NCBI RefSeq assembly: GCF_041240605.1
Contig: NZ_CP162487.1
Span: forward strand, 248,001-312,000
From: Xanthomonas sp. DAR 80977
Lineage (GTDB): Bacteria > Pseudomonadota > Gammaproteobacteria > Xanthomonadales > Xanthomonadaceae
Reading direction: 5' to 3'
Length of the DNA stretch: 64,000 nt
The first letter of the stretch is position 1. Each line of letters starts with the position of its first letter. Shown piece after piece: positions 63,205 to 64,000 of this stretch. A program made the position numbers and the translations under genes. The notes beneath the pieces were generated by a model. The model searched no databases, had not been told where the DNA came from, and saw only the letters and a list, made by a program, of their open reading frames with translations.

Positions 63205-64000
63205 ATGAAGACGCACGCCCAGTCCGGATCCTCCCGCCTCATGCTGTTGGCGGTGGCCGCCTCGGCCTTGCTGGTCATCGCCGGCGTGGCGGCGTTCTGG
63301 TACGCCTCCGGCGTGGCCCACAAGACGCCCAGGGCGGCCGGCAACGCGGTCACCGTCACCATCGAGGGCAACACCTGCCAGCCCAACGACATCAACGTGC
63401 CGGCCGGGCGCACCACCTTCACCATCGTCAACAATTCCCAACGCGCGCTGGAGTGGGAAATCCTGGATGGCGTGATGGTGGTCGAAGAGCGCGAGAACAT
63501 CGCGCCGGGCTTCTCGCAGATCATGACGGCCAAGCTGTCGCCGGGCGAGTTCGACATCACCTGCGGCCTGTTGAGCAATCCGCGCGGCAAGCTGCGCGTC
63601 ACCCCGTCGGCCGCATCCGATGCCGAAGACGCACGCCCGTCGCTGGTCAACTACGTGGGCGCACTGGCCGAATACCGCGTGTTCCTGGTGATGGAGTCGG
63701 GCACGCTGCAGGACGCGGCCGCCAACCTGGATGCGGCGATCCAGGCCGGCGACCTTGCCCAGGCCAGGGCCAGGTACGTGCAGGCGCACCAGTCGTACAA
63801 GCGCATCGAGCCGATGGCCGAGCTGTTCGCCGATCTGGACACGCGCCTGAACGCACGCGCCGATTACTACGAAAAACGCGAGGCCGATCCGGCGTTCAGC
63901 GGCTTCCATCGCATCGAACATGCGCTCTACGCGCAGCAGGACGTCGCCGCCGCCAGGGACGCCAGCACCCGGCTGGTCGCCGATGTCGGTGCGCTGGCCC
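63205..64000 (+). CDS. efeO: EfeO-type periplasmic iron-uptake protein (runs off the window)
   Basis: 265 codons are visible, with the end beyond 64000. An N-terminal membrane-anchoring signal (LMLLAVAASALLVIAGVAAF) precedes a cupredoxin-like domain (VTIEGNTCQPNDINVPAGRT, then ITCGLLSNPRGKL, residues 45-130) and the start of an M75/imelysin domain with the HxxEH motif HRIEHALY near 235. This is the EfeO domain order (cupredoxin plus M75). It binds or oxidises ferrous iron for EfeU. Base use is less GC-rich than in the core genes. efeB, if present, would be to the right. Confidence 0.9.
   Translation, partial: MKTHAQSGSSRLMLLAVAASALLVIAGVAAFWYASGVAHKTPRAAGNAVTVTIEGNTCQPNDINVPAGRTTFTIVNNSQRALEWEILDGVMVVEERENIAPGFSQIMTAKLSPGEFDITCGLLSNPRGKLRVTPSAASDAEDARPSLVNYVGALAEYRVFLVMESGTLQDAAANLDAAIQAGDLAQARARYVQAHQSYKRIEPMAELFADLDTRLNARADYYEKREADPAFSGFHRIEHALYAQQDVAAARDASTRLVADVGALA

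Overview
The window is GC-rich (near 70%) chromosomal DNA from a gammaproteobacterium of the Xanthomonadaceae/Lysobacteraceae, most like Xanthomonas. The reasons are the olefin genes oleA, oleB, oleC and oleD, with OleA closely matching the X. campestris protein as I remember it; an Ax21-family outer membrane protein; and many interspersed palindromes of the TGTAGGAGCGGCTTCAGCCGCGAC type between genes. No tRNA, rRNA, CRISPR array or intact transposon was seen. Species-level assignment is not possible from sequence reading alone.

Layout. 1-9 kb: the end of a LOTUS-domain protein, a DUF938 methyltransferase, two surface or stress-type hypotheticals, a very large indolepyruvate ferredoxin oxidoreductase, a secreted TPR protein and an AEC transporter. 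9-14.4 kb: a Ycf46-like AAA+ ATPase diverging from a compact set of ParA-like ATPase, SixA phosphatase, YceI protein and phospholipase-D lipoprotein. 14.4-20 kb: thioesterase, PlsC acyltransferase, YheT hydrolase, TPR-sulfotransferase and a PEBP protein, then a repeat block and uppP. 21-27.5 kb: a complete nitrogen-assimilation block, glnA, glnK, amtB, ntrB, ntrC, with a readable sigma-54 promoter, two NtrC boxes before glnA and a further NtrC box touching the ntrB start. 27.7-38 kb: two tandem sodC lipoproteins, a repeat-rich spacer, a FadI-type thiolase, hemD-hemX-hemY on the minus strand, then a yibN-secB-gpsA group. 39-45 kb: Ax21-like barrel, trmL, a repeat-containing exported protein and an M16 peptidase.

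45-56.4 kb is the long-chain olefin (head-to-head hydrocarbon) region. OleA condenses two acyl-CoAs, OleD reduces the beta-keto acid, OleC closes the beta-lactone and OleB decarboxylates it. The four genes all read rightward but are interrupted by a class-II-like Fic enzyme of lower GC with its own palindrome, a 51-codon ORF overlapping both neighbours, a YkgJ protein, a LysR/SDR pair, a membrane-anchored winged-helix/TPR regulator directly behind oleC, and a serine hydrolase. 56-62 kb holds ddl, ubiJ-ubiB, a secreted thioredoxin-like protein and truC. The right end carries a scar made of an IS3-type transposase stub and a small gene tail, followed by a Fur-box promoter driving an FTR1/EfeU permease and EfeO, which runs off the window.

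Gene starts were chosen by family length, signal peptides, ribosome-binding sites and overlaps. Functions rest on motifs recognised by eye; no database search was run.
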